64,000 nt of DNA from Paracidobacterium acidisoli (GCF_003428625.2 NZ_QVQT02000006.1:310001-374000), one strand, 5' to 3'; shown: positions 8,400 through 16,586, numbered from the stretch's first letter. The notes: generated by a model from the letters alone, not told the origin. Made by a program: numbers and translations.

Positions 8400-8876
8400 A
8401 TGGAAACCGATCCCCTCAGCACCACCTTTGCCGCACTGGCCGATCCCACCCGCCGCGCCATTCTGGCGCGTCTGGCGCTGGGCGAGGCCTCCGTCACCGA
8501 GCTGGCCGAGCCCTTCCGGATGAGCATGCCTGCGGTATCGAAGCATCTGCGCGTTCTGGAGCGGGCCGGGCTCATCTCCCGCAGCCGCGAGGCGCAGTGG
8601 AGGCCGCGGCGGCTTGAGGCTGCCCCGCTCCGCGAGGTGGCCGACTGGGTCGAGAGCTATCGCCGCCACTGGAGCGAGCGCCTCGACCGCCTTGACGATT
8701 ACCTGTTCGAGCTGCAGAAGGAAATGGGCCTCGGGCAGAAACACAGTGAATCCCCTGCCTCCGGGCCGCAGAGTGCGGGCCCGGAGCGGGAACAGCCCCC
8801 GGCCGGAGACGTCCGGCCCCAAAAGGAGAAGAAGCATGCCCGCAGTCAGCGCAGCCAACCCCGCCGCCAGTCTTAG
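8400..8876 (+). CDS. ArsR-family winged-helix repressor
   Basis: 158 residues. The ArsR helix-turn-helix is plain: FAALADPTRRAILARL, then ASVTELAEPF and MSMPAVSKHLRVLERAGLI (recognition helix around residues 42-55), and the wing SRSREAQWRPRRLE. The C-terminal dimerisation helix (VADWVESYRRHWSERLDRLDDYLFEL) is followed by an unstructured tail of about 45 residues that overlaps the next gene. No metal-binding Cys motif (CVC) is present, so this is an SdpR/YdhJ-like non-metal sensor. It starts 3 bp after a strong operator and overlaps the SRPBCC gene by 41 bp; an ArsR/SRPBCC pair is a common two-gene operon. Confidence 0.9.
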   Translation: METDPLSTTFAALADPTRRAILARLALGEASVTELAEPFRMSMPAVSKHLRVLERAGLISRSREAQWRPRRLEAAPLREVADWVESYRRHWSERLDRLDDYLFELQKEMGLGQKHSESPASGPQSAGPEREQPPAGDVRPQKEKKHARSQRSQPRRQS

Positions 8877-9783
8877 CATGGATCGCGAGATCGTTCTTAC
8901 GCGCGTCTTTGACGCTCCGCGCAAACTTGTCTTCAGCGCCTGGACCAAACCGGAGCATCTGCTTCGCTGGTGGGGGCCGAGAGGCTTTACGAATACCGTT
9001 CACGAGATCGATATCCGCCCCGGCGGCGTGTGGCGCTTCATCATGCATGGCCCGGATGGCCGCGACTATGTGAACAAGATCGTCTTCGACGAGATTGTCG
9101 ACCCGGAGCGCATTGTCTTCACCCACCCCGGCGATGAAGGCGAACCGGTGTCGCACGTGACGACGGTGACCTTCGAGGACGCAGAGCAGGGCGCGACGCG
9201 GCTGACCATGCGCATGGTCTTTCCGGATGCGGCCGTCCGCGCGCACGTGGTGCGGGAGTACAACGCGATCGAGGGCGGCAACCAGACACTCTCCCGCCTG
9301 GCGCAGGAGCTGGAGACGATGGCGCCGCACGAGTACGATCTGGTGCTGACCCGCACCTTCGACGCGCCGCGCGAGCTGGTCTTCGAGGCGTGGACCGAGC
9401 CGAAGCACATGGCGCAGTGGTGGGGGCCGGATGGCTTCAGCAATCCGCGCTGCGAGGTCGATGCCAGGCCCAACGGCGCTATGCAGATTACGATGCGGGG
9501 GCCGGACGGCATGGTCTATCCGATGACCGGGCTGTACCGCGAGCTGGTGCCGCACGAGCGCATCGTCTTCACCACGGCTCCGCTCGACGCCGAGGGCAGA
9601 CCGATCTTCGAGGTGCTCCACACCGTGACGCTGGCCGATGCGGGCGGCAAAACGGAGCTGACCCTCAGGGCGCGCGTGCTCAGCAGAACGGCGGAGGCTC
9701 CGCAGTATCTGAAGGGCATGGCGGCCGGCTGGAGCCAGAGCCTGGGACGCCTGGACGCGCATCTTTCTGCGCAGCGCGCCTGA
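8836..9783 (+). CDS. Tandem SRPBCC (AHSA1-like) protein
   Basis: 315 residues holding two AHSA1/SRPBCC domains in one chain. Domain 1 (about 15-155) starts REIVLTRVFDAPRKLVFSAW and has LLRWWGPRGF; domain 2 (about 165-310) repeats the pattern: YDLVLTRTFDAPRELVFEAW and MAQWWGPDGF. These helix-grip folds bind hydrophobic ligands or help resistance to small toxic compounds; specific function unknown. ATG at 8836 has AAGGAG seven bases upstream. It is co-transcribed with the ArsR repressor. Most relatives have one domain, so this appears to be an internal duplication or fusion. Confidence 0.88.
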   Translation: MPAVSAANPAASLSMDREIVLTRVFDAPRKLVFSAWTKPEHLLRWWGPRGFTNTVHEIDIRPGGVWRFIMHGPDGRDYVNKIVFDEIVDPERIVFTHPGDEGEPVSHVTTVTFEDAEQGATRLTMRMVFPDAAVRAHVVREYNAIEGGNQTLSRLAQELETMAPHEYDLVLTRTFDAPRELVFEAWTEPKHMAQWWGPDGFSNPRCEVDARPNGAMQITMRGPDGMVYPMTGLYRELVPHERIVFTTAPLDAEGRPIFEVLHTVTLADAGGKTELTLRARVLSRTAEAPQYLKGMAAGWSQSLGRLDAHLSAQRA

Positions 9784-9802
9784 TCCTGCGGTAAGCTGGC
9801 GG

Positions 9803-9837
9803 GCGAGGCGGACGGAGAACCCTCCGGTCTGCCTCGC
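9803..9837 (+). terminator. Hairpin after the SRPBCC gene
   Basis: GCGAGGC (9803-9809) pairs with GCCTCGC (9831-9837), extended inside by GAC/GTC and GGAG/CTCC. A short TCTTC follows. Probable terminator of the arsR operon. Confidence 0.55.
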
Positions 9838-9872
9838 TCTTCGGGCATTCTCATCTGCTGAAAGGGACCTGC

Positions 9873-10256
9873 ATGAAAATTGCCGCGCTCATTGCACGCA
9901 TTCTGGTTGGCCTGATCTTTCTGATCTTCGGCCTGAACGGCTTTCTGAATTTCATTCCGTCTCCGCCGATGCCCGGCGGCATGGTCAGCGACTTTCTGCA
10001 TGCCTTCATGCAGTCGCATTACGCGATGGTGGTTTCGGCCTTCCAGATTGCCGGCGGCGCGCTTCTGCTGGTGAACCGCTATGTGCCGCTCGGCATAGCG
10101 CTGCTGGCCCCTATTGTGGTGAATATTCTGAGCTTTCATCTGCTGCTGTATCGCCCGGGCATCTCCGTCGCTCTGGTGACGTCCGCGCTCTGGCTGATTC
10201 TGGCCATTCATTACCGGCAGTATTTTGCCTGCCTCTTCGTGCAGAAAACCCCGTAG
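9873..10256 (+). CDS. DoxX-family membrane protein
   Basis: 127 residues with four predicted hydrophobic helices: ALIARILVGLIFLIFGLNGFL, a second around MVVSAFQIAGGALLLV, a third PLGIALLAPIVVNILSFHLLLY and a fourth ALVTSALWLILAIHY. The pattern Ar-x-lLGLiFlifGlnGF is typical of DoxX-like proteins, linked in some bacteria to thiosulfate oxidation or redox stress but mostly of unknown role. ATG at 9873 with AAAGGGA upstream. It follows the ArsR operon terminator on the same strand and may be transcribed separately. Confidence 0.8.
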   Translation: MKIAALIARILVGLIFLIFGLNGFLNFIPSPPMPGGMVSDFLHAFMQSHYAMVVSAFQIAGGALLLVNRYVPLGIALLAPIVVNILSFHLLLYRPGISVALVTSALWLILAIHYRQYFACLFVQKTP

Positions 10257-10386
10257 TCCGAAAATAAACGCAGGCATCCGGTCCTTTCTCCGCCGCGGCG
10301 CGTCTGTGCCGGCATTACAGCATCGGCACTATACGTCCGGCGGAAATGAAGACAGAAACAGGCGACGGAGAGACGGCGCATTCTCT

Positions 10387-10434
10387 ATACTTCCCTTCGC
10401 AGATACTTTCCTTCACGGATACTTTCCTTCGCGA
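10387..10434 (+). repeat. Three tandem 16-bp repeats ahead of the VWFA gene
   Basis: Units 10387-10402, 10403-10418 and 10419-10434 share ATACTTYCCTTCRC followed by two variable bases. The array ends 4 bp before the GGGAG ribosome site of the VWFA-related gene, so unit number would change leader length or promoter spacing. Confidence 0.8.
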
Positions 10435-10447
10435 CACTGGGAGAACT

Positions 10448-12226
10448 ATGCAGCGGCGCTCCGGATTACTGCTTTGTCTCGCTCTGCCTTCTGTCCTGTT
10501 CGCGGCGTCCGCAGCGGCCTTCGCGCAGAGCCCGGCGATTCCGACGATCCGCACCGGCACACAGATTGTGGTGGTGGATGTCTCCGTCTCCGATGGGCAC
10601 GGTGTGCCCGTCCACGGCCTGAAGCAGGCGGATTTTTCCGTTCTTGAAAACGGCAGGCAGCAGACGATCCGTAACTTCGACGAGCATGCCGCGCCGGCCG
10701 AGGCCGCGCCCGGCCAGCCGGCGGCGATACCGCCGCTTCCGCCCCATGTGTACACGAACTTCACGCCCGTGCCGGAGGATGCGCCGCTCAACGTTCTGCT
10801 GGTCGACACCCTGAATACGCCCGCGGACAGGCAGGCCCATGTACGGCAGCAGCTCCTGAGCTTTTTCGCGGGCATGCGGCCGGGCTCTCGCCTGGCCATC
10901 TTTCGTCTCACCACCCGCCTCAGCCTGGTGCAGGGATTTACCACCGATCCGCTGCTGCTGCGGGCTGCGATGAGCGGCATGAACGCGGCTACGCCGTCGC
11001 CCATCCTGGCCGACCCGATCGGCTCGATGAGCGGCCTGGCCGACGATCTGGCCCAGATGCCTGTGTCGCCCTCCGCCAGCTCGCAGGCCATTGCCGGAGC
11101 GCGCGAGATAGACGCCCGGCAGACAAATCGCCAGGATCAGCTTCGCGTTATGTACACGCTGGGCGCGCTGAACCAGATGGCGCATTATCTTTCCGGGATG
11201 CCAGGACGCAAAAATCTGATCTGGCTCTCGGGCTCGCTTCCGCTGAACGATCTTACCCACACCGGTCCGCTGCAGAGCAGCTTTCGCGAGACGATGAATC
11301 TGCTGGCCCGCGCCCAGGTGGCCGTCTATCCGGTGGATGCGGCGGGGCTCGCCAATACTCCGATCTCCGATCCCTCGGCGGGAAAATATGCCATCAACGG
11401 AGGCGTCGCGGTCGACAACGATCTCGATCAGTTCGCCACGCAGACCATCGACGCTCACACGACGATGCGGCAGATGGCCGCGGCGACCGGAGGGAAGGCA
11501 TACCTCGACGGCAACGGCATTCCTCAGGCGATCGGCAGCATTCTGCAGAACGGATCGAGCTACTACACGCTGGTCTACAGCCCGGCCGATAAAAAGGAAG
11601 ACGGCAGCTATCGCAAAATCGCGGTGCGCGTCGCCTCCGGCCACTACACGCTCACTTACCGCAACGGCTATTACGCCGATACCGCCGATGCGCAGCGGGA
11701 TGCGGAGCGCTCGCTGCAGCATTCGCCCGCACCCGGCAATGCCGGGCACTTCGATGCCATGCGCGCCGCCATGCAGTGGGGCGCGCCGGCTCCGGGTGAG
11801 ATTCTGTTCAAGGCGATCCTGGCGGCCAGTCCGGCGCTGAGCGATCAACCGGCAGCGGGAAATACCGTGCTGCCTGGGGCGAAGCCGCCGTGGCGTCTGG
11901 TGACCATCGCCTATGCCGCCAACCCCGGCGATATCACGATGCCGGAGGGACCGGACGGCGCGCGGCGGGTGGCGCTCGATTTTGTCGCTCTGGTGTACGA
12001 CCGCGACGGACGGCTCATGACCGGGCAGTCGAATGCGGTGAATGTCTTCGCCAAACCGGAGGCGGTGCAGCAGTTTCTGAAGGAGGGTATGCGCTACCAG
12101 CAGCAGATCGCGGTTCCGGCCAAAGGCGAGTATTCGCTGCGCGTCGGCATTCACGACCGGATCGGCGACCGGGTGGGCGTGCTCGAGGTGCCTGCGTCCT
12201 CGATTACAGCCGAGGCGGCGCGATGA
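10448..12226 (+). CDS. Secreted VWFA-related domain protein (acidobacterial type)
   Basis: 592 residues. The start ATG at 10448 follows GGGAG and gives a good signal peptide ending FAQS (about residue 27). The body begins TIRTGTQIVVVDVSVSDGHGVPVHGLKQADFSVLENG in outline, an acidobacterial VWFA-related (TIGR03436-like) N-terminus, then a VWA-like fold with LNVLLVDTLNTP and RKNLIWLSGSLPL. The metal site DxSxS of classical VWA domains is altered (VDTLNT). The segment YYTLVYSPADKKEDGSYRKI is also typical of the family. Such proteins are numerous in Acidobacteria, are exported, and have unknown function. An ATG at 10346 in frame would put repeats inside the protein and is rejected. Confidence 0.85.
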   Translation: MQRRSGLLLCLALPSVLFAASAAAFAQSPAIPTIRTGTQIVVVDVSVSDGHGVPVHGLKQADFSVLENGRQQTIRNFDEHAAPAEAAPGQPAAIPPLPPHVYTNFTPVPEDAPLNVLLVDTLNTPADRQAHVRQQLLSFFAGMRPGSRLAIFRLTTRLSLVQGFTTDPLLLRAAMSGMNAATPSPILADPIGSMSGLADDLAQMPVSPSASSQAIAGAREIDARQTNRQDQLRVMYTLGALNQMAHYLSGMPGRKNLIWLSGSLPLNDLTHTGPLQSSFRETMNLLARAQVAVYPVDAAGLANTPISDPSAGKYAINGGVAVDNDLDQFATQTIDAHTTMRQMAAATGGKAYLDGNGIPQAIGSILQNGSSYYTLVYSPADKKEDGSYRKIAVRVASGHYTLTYRNGYYADTADAQRDAERSLQHSPAPGNAGHFDAMRAAMQWGAPAPGEILFKAILAASPALSDQPAAGNTVLPGAKPPWRLVTIAYAANPGDITMPEGPDGARRVALDFVALVYDRDGRLMTGQSNAVNVFAKPEAVQQFLKEGMRYQQQIAVPAKGEYSLRVGIHDRIGDRVGVLEVPASSITAEAAR

Positions 12227-12352
12227 ACGATAACCATTCGACGGCGCAGGCGTCTCACGAATTTGTGGCGATGAGCGATTCCCTTTCGCTCTGCGTCAGT
12301 ATCCTTTAGGATTTTGTTTGGCGGAGTTTCGCCGGGAAAGTCTGTGCAGACC

Positions 12353-12919
12353 ATGAAGCCGAATTCTGTTTTTGCCCTGTTGCTGCGCCGCCGGCGCCAT
12401 GCTGATCTCCTTTGCGGAGAGGCCGGTTACGCACGCCGTGAAGGCGGTTTTACGCTGATGGAGCTGCTGATCGTGATCTCGATCATGCTGATCCTGATGC
12501 TGATCGCCATTCCCAATATGCTCAACCTGCGCAGCCAGGCGGACGAGACTTCAGCGATTCAGTCGCTGCGCGCCGTCTACCAGGCCGAGCTGCAGTACCA
12601 GACCAATTATCCCGCCAACGGCTTCGCCTGCTCGCTGCAGACCCTCGGCGGCGATTCGTCTTCGGGCGCTCCGAGCCCGCAGAAGGCCGAGCTGCTGCAG
12701 ACCGACCTCACCGGCGGCCAGAAGTCGGGATACACCTTCAACCTGGTGAACTGCACCAAGACGACGGTCAACAACCAGGATATGTTCACCGGCTTCGAGG
12801 TCACCGCCGTGCCTCAGGCCGTCGGCAAGACGGGCCATCGCGGCTTCTGCATGGATATGGCCGGAGAGATCAAGTCGGACCCCTCGGGCGGAACCAACTG
12901 CACGGTTCCCATTCAGTAG
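12353..12919 (+). CDS. Type IV prepilin / type II pseudopilin
   Basis: About 188 residues. The class III signal sequence is EGG|FTLMELLIVISIMLILMLIAI with cleavage after Gly and Glu at mature position 5, the hallmark of pilins assembled by PilB/PilC-like machinery. The leader is unusually long and Arg-rich (about 30 residues). The globular part has two Cys pairs (FACSLQ, LVNCTK, FCMDM, NCTV). The start is uncertain: ATG 12353 has no good ribosome site, and a TTG at 12314 lies after TTTAGGA. The next gene starts at the base after its stop, so they are co-transcribed. It is probably the major pilin-like partner of the pilC-pilP cluster 4 kb downstream. Confidence 0.85.
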   Translation: MKPNSVFALLLRRRRHADLLCGEAGYARREGGFTLMELLIVISIMLILMLIAIPNMLNLRSQADETSAIQSLRAVYQAELQYQTNYPANGFACSLQTLGGDSSSGAPSPQKAELLQTDLTGGQKSGYTFNLVNCTKTTVNNQDMFTGFEVTAVPQAVGKTGHRGFCMDMAGEIKSDPSGGTNCTVPIQ

Positions 12920-13672
12920 ATGCCGGAGCTTCCACAGAGACCGGAGCCGGCCGGACATTCCTTCTTCTCCTCTGCCGTCCGCACCGCTTTCACAGCGATG
13001 CGGGCGCAGCGGAAGGCGCTGTTCGCCGCGATATTGCTGCTGACTTCGGCCTTCCCTGCGTGGAGCCAGCAGCCGGCCGCCGCAGCTCTGGCCTCGCGCG
13101 TCGATCATCATTACAACTCGCTGCACTCACTCGAAGCACACTTTACGCAGACCTATGAAGGCATGGGCATGCACCGGCGGGAGTCGGGCGTGCTGCTGCT
13201 CAAAAAGGCAGGCGCGCTGCGGCTCTCAGGCAAGATGCGGTGGACATATTCGGAGCCTGCGGGAAAGCTCTTCGTGCTGGACGGCCACGACGGCTATTTC
13301 TATGCGCCGGGCAGCGCGGAGGCGCAGCGCATCCCGGCCAAAGACCTGGACGACCTGCACTCGCCGCTGCGCTTTCTGCTGGGCCATACGGAGCTCGAAA
13401 AAGAGCTGGGCCATCTGCTGATGACGTCCGGCGAGGACGGCACGTACGTGCTCTCGGGCGTTCCCAAAGGCATGGAGCAGCGCGTCTCCTCGCTCAGCCT
13501 TACGGTGACCGCCGACGGCACGATTCAGGCGATGAAGATCGAAGAGACCGACGGCGTGCTCAACACCTTCACCTTCGCCGATGAGCATCCGAATGTTCCG
13601 GTGACAGATTCCCAGTTCCTCTTCACGCCGCCGCCCGGAGTGCACGTGGTAACCGGCATGCAGCCGATGTAG
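12920..13672 (+). CDS. LolA-like outer-membrane lipoprotein carrier protein
   Basis: 250 residues, ATG directly after the prepilin stop. A long N-terminal leader ends with a hydrophobic signal (ALFAAILLLTSAFPAWSQQ). The mature part matches the LolA half-barrel: ALASRVDHHYNSLHSLEAHFTQ, SGKMRWTYSEPAGKLFVLDG and DGYFYAPGSAEAQRI in order, then TFADEHPNVPVTDSQFLFTPP near the end. LolA carries lipoproteins across the periplasm. It may be the housekeeping LolA or a paralogue dedicated to the pilus system; a LolCDE complex is not in the window. Confidence 0.82.
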   Translation: MPELPQRPEPAGHSFFSSAVRTAFTAMRAQRKALFAAILLLTSAFPAWSQQPAAAALASRVDHHYNSLHSLEAHFTQTYEGMGMHRRESGVLLLKKAGALRLSGKMRWTYSEPAGKLFVLDGHDGYFYAPGSAEAQRIPAKDLDDLHSPLRFLLGHTELEKELGHLLMTSGEDGTYVLSGVPKGMEQRVSSLSLTVTADGTIQAMKIEETDGVLNTFTFADEHPNVPVTDSQFLFTPPPGVHVVTGMQPM

Positions 13673-13677
13673 AGAAA

Positions 13678-13705
13678 CAGGGCGCAGAGCACAGGGCGCA
13701 GGGCG
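13678..13705 (+). repeat. Heptamer repeat array (CAGNNNN), forward arm
   Basis: Four consecutive 7-bp units starting CAG: CAGGGCG, CAGAGCA, CAGGGCG, CAGGGCG. With 13791-13821 it forms a 13-bp perfect inverted repeat (13685-13697 with 13795-13807). It lies between the LolA-like and first Ycf48-like genes. Confidence 0.8.
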
Positions 13706-13790
13706 TGAATGCCTGCGCGATATTTGTGAGTTTTTGCGAATCAAAACCAAAGCAGAAGCTCCATCTCATCCAGATGACGCTTTTGATTTT

Positions 13791-13821
13791 CTGAGCCCTG
13801 TGCTCTGTGCCCTGAGTCCTG
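13791..13821 (-). repeat. Heptamer repeat array (CAGNNNN), inverted arm
   Basis: On the minus strand this reads CAGGACT, CAGGGCA, CAGAGCA, CAGGGCT, CAG: 7-bp units in the opposite orientation to 13678-13705. The arms enclose about 90 bp and could fold into a long hairpin directly before the Ycf48-like start at 13826. Confidence 0.8.
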
Positions 13822-13825
13822 TTCT

Positions 13826-14908
13826 ATGATGTTTTCCGTGAATCGACCGCTGTTTCTTCTGTCCGCAGTTCTCGCGCTCGCCTCTTTTTCCTCCGCACAA
13901 CGCTCCGCACCCGAAGCCAGACCCGCTCTCTGGACGTTCGAATCGAGCGGCACCAGCGTGAACCTGCACGCCATTCGCGCCCTCAGCGGCGGACTGGCCT
14001 GGGTCAGCGGCGCCAACGGCACCATTCTGCACACCGAGGATGACGGCAAGACGTGGCAGGCCTGCCCGGCGCCCTCCGACGGGCAGGGTCTCGACTTCCG
14101 CGCCATTCAGGCCTTCGACGGCACGACCATCCTGGCCATGTCGAGCGGCAAGGGAAATCTCTCGCGCCTTTATAAATCCGTGGACGGCTGCGCACACTGG
14201 CGTCTGCTGTACGTCAACCCGGCCAGCGGCGGCTACTGGGACGTGATGCGCTTCATCGACAACGAGTACGGATATCTGGTGGGCGATCCGGTCGGAGGCC
14301 AGTTTGTGCTGCTCGACACGAAAGACGGCGGCGAGTCATGGACGCTCGAAGCCGAGACGGAGCTGATCTCGCGCCAGGGCGTGATTCCGGCCAGCAATTC
14401 GGCTCTGGCCGCCGATCCGGACTGGGGCATTCGCTTCGGCACCAGCGGACCGGGCGAGGCCGATGTGCTGTCGACCACGCTGGCCGCTCAAACCAGAGTG
14501 CTCGGCACCTGGCGCCGCGTGCGTGTGCCCATCGCCGGAACGACTGCCTCCCAGGGCATCGCGTCGCTCGACTTTCGCGACGCCAGCCGCGGCGTTGCCG
14601 TCGGCGGCGACTTTGCGCATCCCGAAGTGCCGGCGCAGACGGCGGCCTGGACCGACGACGGCGGCCAGCACTGGACGGCGTCGAAGAATCCTCCGCACGG
14701 CTACCGCTCGGCGGTGCAGTGGAACGATGAGATCCAGGCATATATCGCGGTCGGACCGAACGGCGCCGATATCAGCTACGACGACGGGCGCAGCTGGACA
14801 TCGATCGGCAGCGATAACTGGACGGCGCTCGGGCTGCCCTGGGTGGTGGGTCCCGGCGGGCGCATTGCGAAGATCGATCTGGATCAGCTGAGGAAAAAGA
14901 AGAGGTGA
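13826..14908 (+). CDS. Secreted Ycf48-like beta-propeller protein, copy 1
   Basis: 360 residues with signal peptide (FLLSAVLALASFSSAQ). Repeated blades carry the sialidase/Ycf48-type signature: GGLAWVSGANGTILHTEDDGKTW, GGQFVLLDTKDGGESW, TAAWTDDGGQHWTA and GADISYDDGRSW, each in order. This is the BNR/Asp-box-like pattern of Ycf48/HCF136, photosystem II assembly factors in phototrophs; in non-phototrophs it marks secreted propellers of unknown role. The next gene is a paralogue. The start has no strong ribosome site, and ATG 13826 is directly followed by TTTTCCGTG, giving an alternative GTG at 13838. Confidence 0.8.
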   Translation: MMFSVNRPLFLLSAVLALASFSSAQRSAPEARPALWTFESSGTSVNLHAIRALSGGLAWVSGANGTILHTEDDGKTWQACPAPSDGQGLDFRAIQAFDGTTILAMSSGKGNLSRLYKSVDGCAHWRLLYVNPASGGYWDVMRFIDNEYGYLVGDPVGGQFVLLDTKDGGESWTLEAETELISRQGVIPASNSALAADPDWGIRFGTSGPGEADVLSTTLAAQTRVLGTWRRVRVPIAGTTASQGIASLDFRDASRGVAVGGDFAHPEVPAQTAAWTDDGGQHWTASKNPPHGYRSAVQWNDEIQAYIAVGPNGADISYDDGRSWTSIGSDNWTALGLPWVVGPGGRIAKIDLDQLRKKKR

Positions 14909-14911
14909 GGG

Positions 14912-14974
14912 CAGGGCGCAGAGTACAGGGCGCAGGGCACAGAGAACAGTGCTCAGTCTTCAGTCCACAGTGCC
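14912..14974 (+). repeat. Nine-unit heptamer repeat array (CAGNNNN), forward arm
   Basis: Nine uninterrupted 7-bp units each beginning CAG (14912, 14919, 14926, 14933, 14940, 14947, 14954, 14961, 14968). Early units are CAGGGCG-like and later ones CAGTCNN-like, so both subtypes seen elsewhere in the window meet here. CTCAGTCTTCAGT (14952-14964) is a perfect 13-bp inverted match to 15035-15047. Confidence 0.88.
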
Positions 14975-15010
14975 TGGAACCGGAGACGGGAGAGAGTACT
15001 CGAGACTGGA

Positions 15011-15055
15011 GAGCTGGGAGCTGGGGGACTGATCACTGAAGACTGAGAACTGGCA
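15011..15055 (-). repeat. Heptamer repeat array, inverted arm
   Basis: Units GAGCTGG, GAGCTGG, GGGACTG, ATCACTG, AAGACTG, AGAACTG keep a 7-bp phase and are CAGNNNN on the minus strand. The arm pairs with 14912-14974 and ends 28 bp before the second Ycf48-like start. Confidence 0.85.
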
Positions 15056-15082
15056 ACTTCTCCTTCGCGATATGCTTTTCGC

Positions 15083-16273
15083 ATGAAGTCCTGCCTTTTG
15101 CCGATCGTCTCCGCACTCGCGCTGCTCTCCGGACCATGCCTTCTCACTGCGCAGCAGGCGGCTGCTCCTGCGTCGGCGTCTCCCTGGGATGCGCAGCAAA
15201 GCTGGACCACGGCCGATCTGCGCGGGGTGGACGCGGTGGGCGGCGGAGTGGCATGGGCGAGCGGGACGAACGGCACCGTGCTGCGGACGGAGGATGCCGG
15301 GTACATGTGGCAGGCCTGCGCCGTGCCTCCCGGCGCAGAGAAGCTGGACTTCCGCGGGATCAAAGCGTGGGACGGGAACACGGCGGTCGTGATGTCGAGC
15401 GGCCCCGGCGGCCAGTCGCGGCTCTATAAGACGACCGATGGCTGCTCGCACTGGACGCTGCTCTTTACGAATCCGGAAAAAGACGGGTTTTACGACGCGC
15501 TGCTGTTCGTCGATCGGGAGCATGGGATCGTGCTTGGCGACCCGGCGCATGGGAGCCCGGGGATCAATCCGGTCGAAGGCGGCTATTTCACCTTCCGGAT
15601 TCGGGTGACGGCGGACGGAGGCAAAATCTGGGCTCCGGTGGTCGATCCCGAGTCCGGAGAGCCGGGAAAGAACCTGCAGCCGCTGGATAAGGAAGCCTTT
15701 TTCGCCGCCAGCAACAGCTCGATGGCTGCGCAGGATGGATGGCTGTGGCTCGGCACCAGCCATGACCGGGTGCTGCGCCGGAAGTACGAGCCATGGATTG
15801 TGCCCGCCGGGCTCTGCGGCGGCGCGATCGATCCGTTTTCTCACTCCTGCGGCATTCCCTGGACGGACTGGCAGAGCGCGGAGGTGCCGCTGGCGAGCGG
15901 GAATGCGACCTCCGGCCTCTTTTCTATTGCCTTTCGCGACGCGCAGCACGGCATAGCGGCAGGCGGCGACTACCAGAAGCCGGATGAAACGGCCGGAACC
16001 GCCGCCTGGACCGCCGACGGCGGCGCGCACTGGACGGCCGCAGTCAAACCTCCGCACGGTTACCGCTCGTCGGTCGCCTGGGATGCGGAGGCCAGAGCCT
16101 GGATCGCGGCGGGACCGAACGGCTCAGATATCAGCCATGACGACGGCAGGACCTGGCAGCCGCTCGACTCGACTCCGGAGGGGGGCGGCTGGAATGCGAT
16201 CAGCCTGCCGTGGATCGTCGGACCGCATGGCCGCATCGCCCGCCTCGACCCGGAGACGCTGAAGCACCCGTAA
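15083..16273 (+). CDS. Secreted Ycf48-like beta-propeller protein, copy 2
   Basis: 396 residues, paralogue of the gene just upstream: same blade order with WASGTNGTVLRTEDAGYMWQAC, GGQSRLYKTTDGCSHWTLLFTN, AAWTADGGAHWTA and GSDISHDDGRTW in turn. A signal peptide (LALLSGPCLLTAQQ) precedes. It is about 36 residues longer, with an insert near residues 150-175 (HGSPGINPVEGGYFTF). Two extra Cys (GLCGGAIDPFSHSCG) could form a disulfide loop absent from copy 1. Tandem duplication followed by divergence is the simplest reading. Role unknown; a link with the adjacent pilus genes is only positional. Confidence 0.8.
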   Translation: MKSCLLPIVSALALLSGPCLLTAQQAAAPASASPWDAQQSWTTADLRGVDAVGGGVAWASGTNGTVLRTEDAGYMWQACAVPPGAEKLDFRGIKAWDGNTAVVMSSGPGGQSRLYKTTDGCSHWTLLFTNPEKDGFYDALLFVDREHGIVLGDPAHGSPGINPVEGGYFTFRIRVTADGGKIWAPVVDPESGEPGKNLQPLDKEAFFAASNSSMAAQDGWLWLGTSHDRVLRRKYEPWIVPAGLCGGAIDPFSHSCGIPWTDWQSAEVPLASGNATSGLFSIAFRDAQHGIAAGGDYQKPDETAGTAAWTADGGAHWTAAVKPPHGYRSSVAWDAEARAWIAAGPNGSDISHDDGRTWQPLDSTPEGGGWNAISLPWIVGPHGRIARLDPETLKHP

Positions 16274-16586
16274 GCTCTCCGGCCGCGAAAGCCTTTCGCC
16301 CGGCAGAGGCTGAAAGGCTTCGTCCGGAGTAGACCGGGATCGTTCAGGCAGCGGGAGCTGGCTCGGCATGGCGGGCGCATCTCCTGCAGATGCATCACTT
16401 CGGGACAGCCTTCCCCAATCGGTACTTCCCTCTTTCCGGCCCGAGCGAATTCCCCTCCCCCTGCGTCCTGTACATGGCGCGAACTGGTACCCTTGAAAAA
16501 GGGACGCATTTCTTTGCCGGAGCCGGATTTCCGGCCGGCGGGTTTGTTCGGGCTCCCGGCGAGCATGTCCGGCGGGGTGAAGGATC
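16274..16586. other. 313-bp intergenic region before pilC/gspF
   Basis: The left 55 bp hold a terminator-like hairpin (16277-16329). The rest (16330-16586) has no recognised gene; short open frames here have no ribosome sites and no familiar motifs. The promoter of the pilC-to-pilin run is probably within it but I could not assign boxes. Confidence 0.4.
16277..16329 (+). terminator. Two-part hairpin after Ycf48-like copy 2
   Basis: Inner stem AAGCCTTTC / GAAAGGCTT (16289-16297 and 16312-16320) within an outer stem CTCCGG / CCGGAG (16277-16282 and 16324-16329). Starts 4 bp after the stop codon. No U-tract, so strength is unsure. Confidence 0.5.

Noticed and set aside
12223-12309. 28-codon frame overlapping the VWFA stop (ATGA)
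   Set aside because: Very short, no motif, and no sign of conservation to be seen; left as possible but unsupported.
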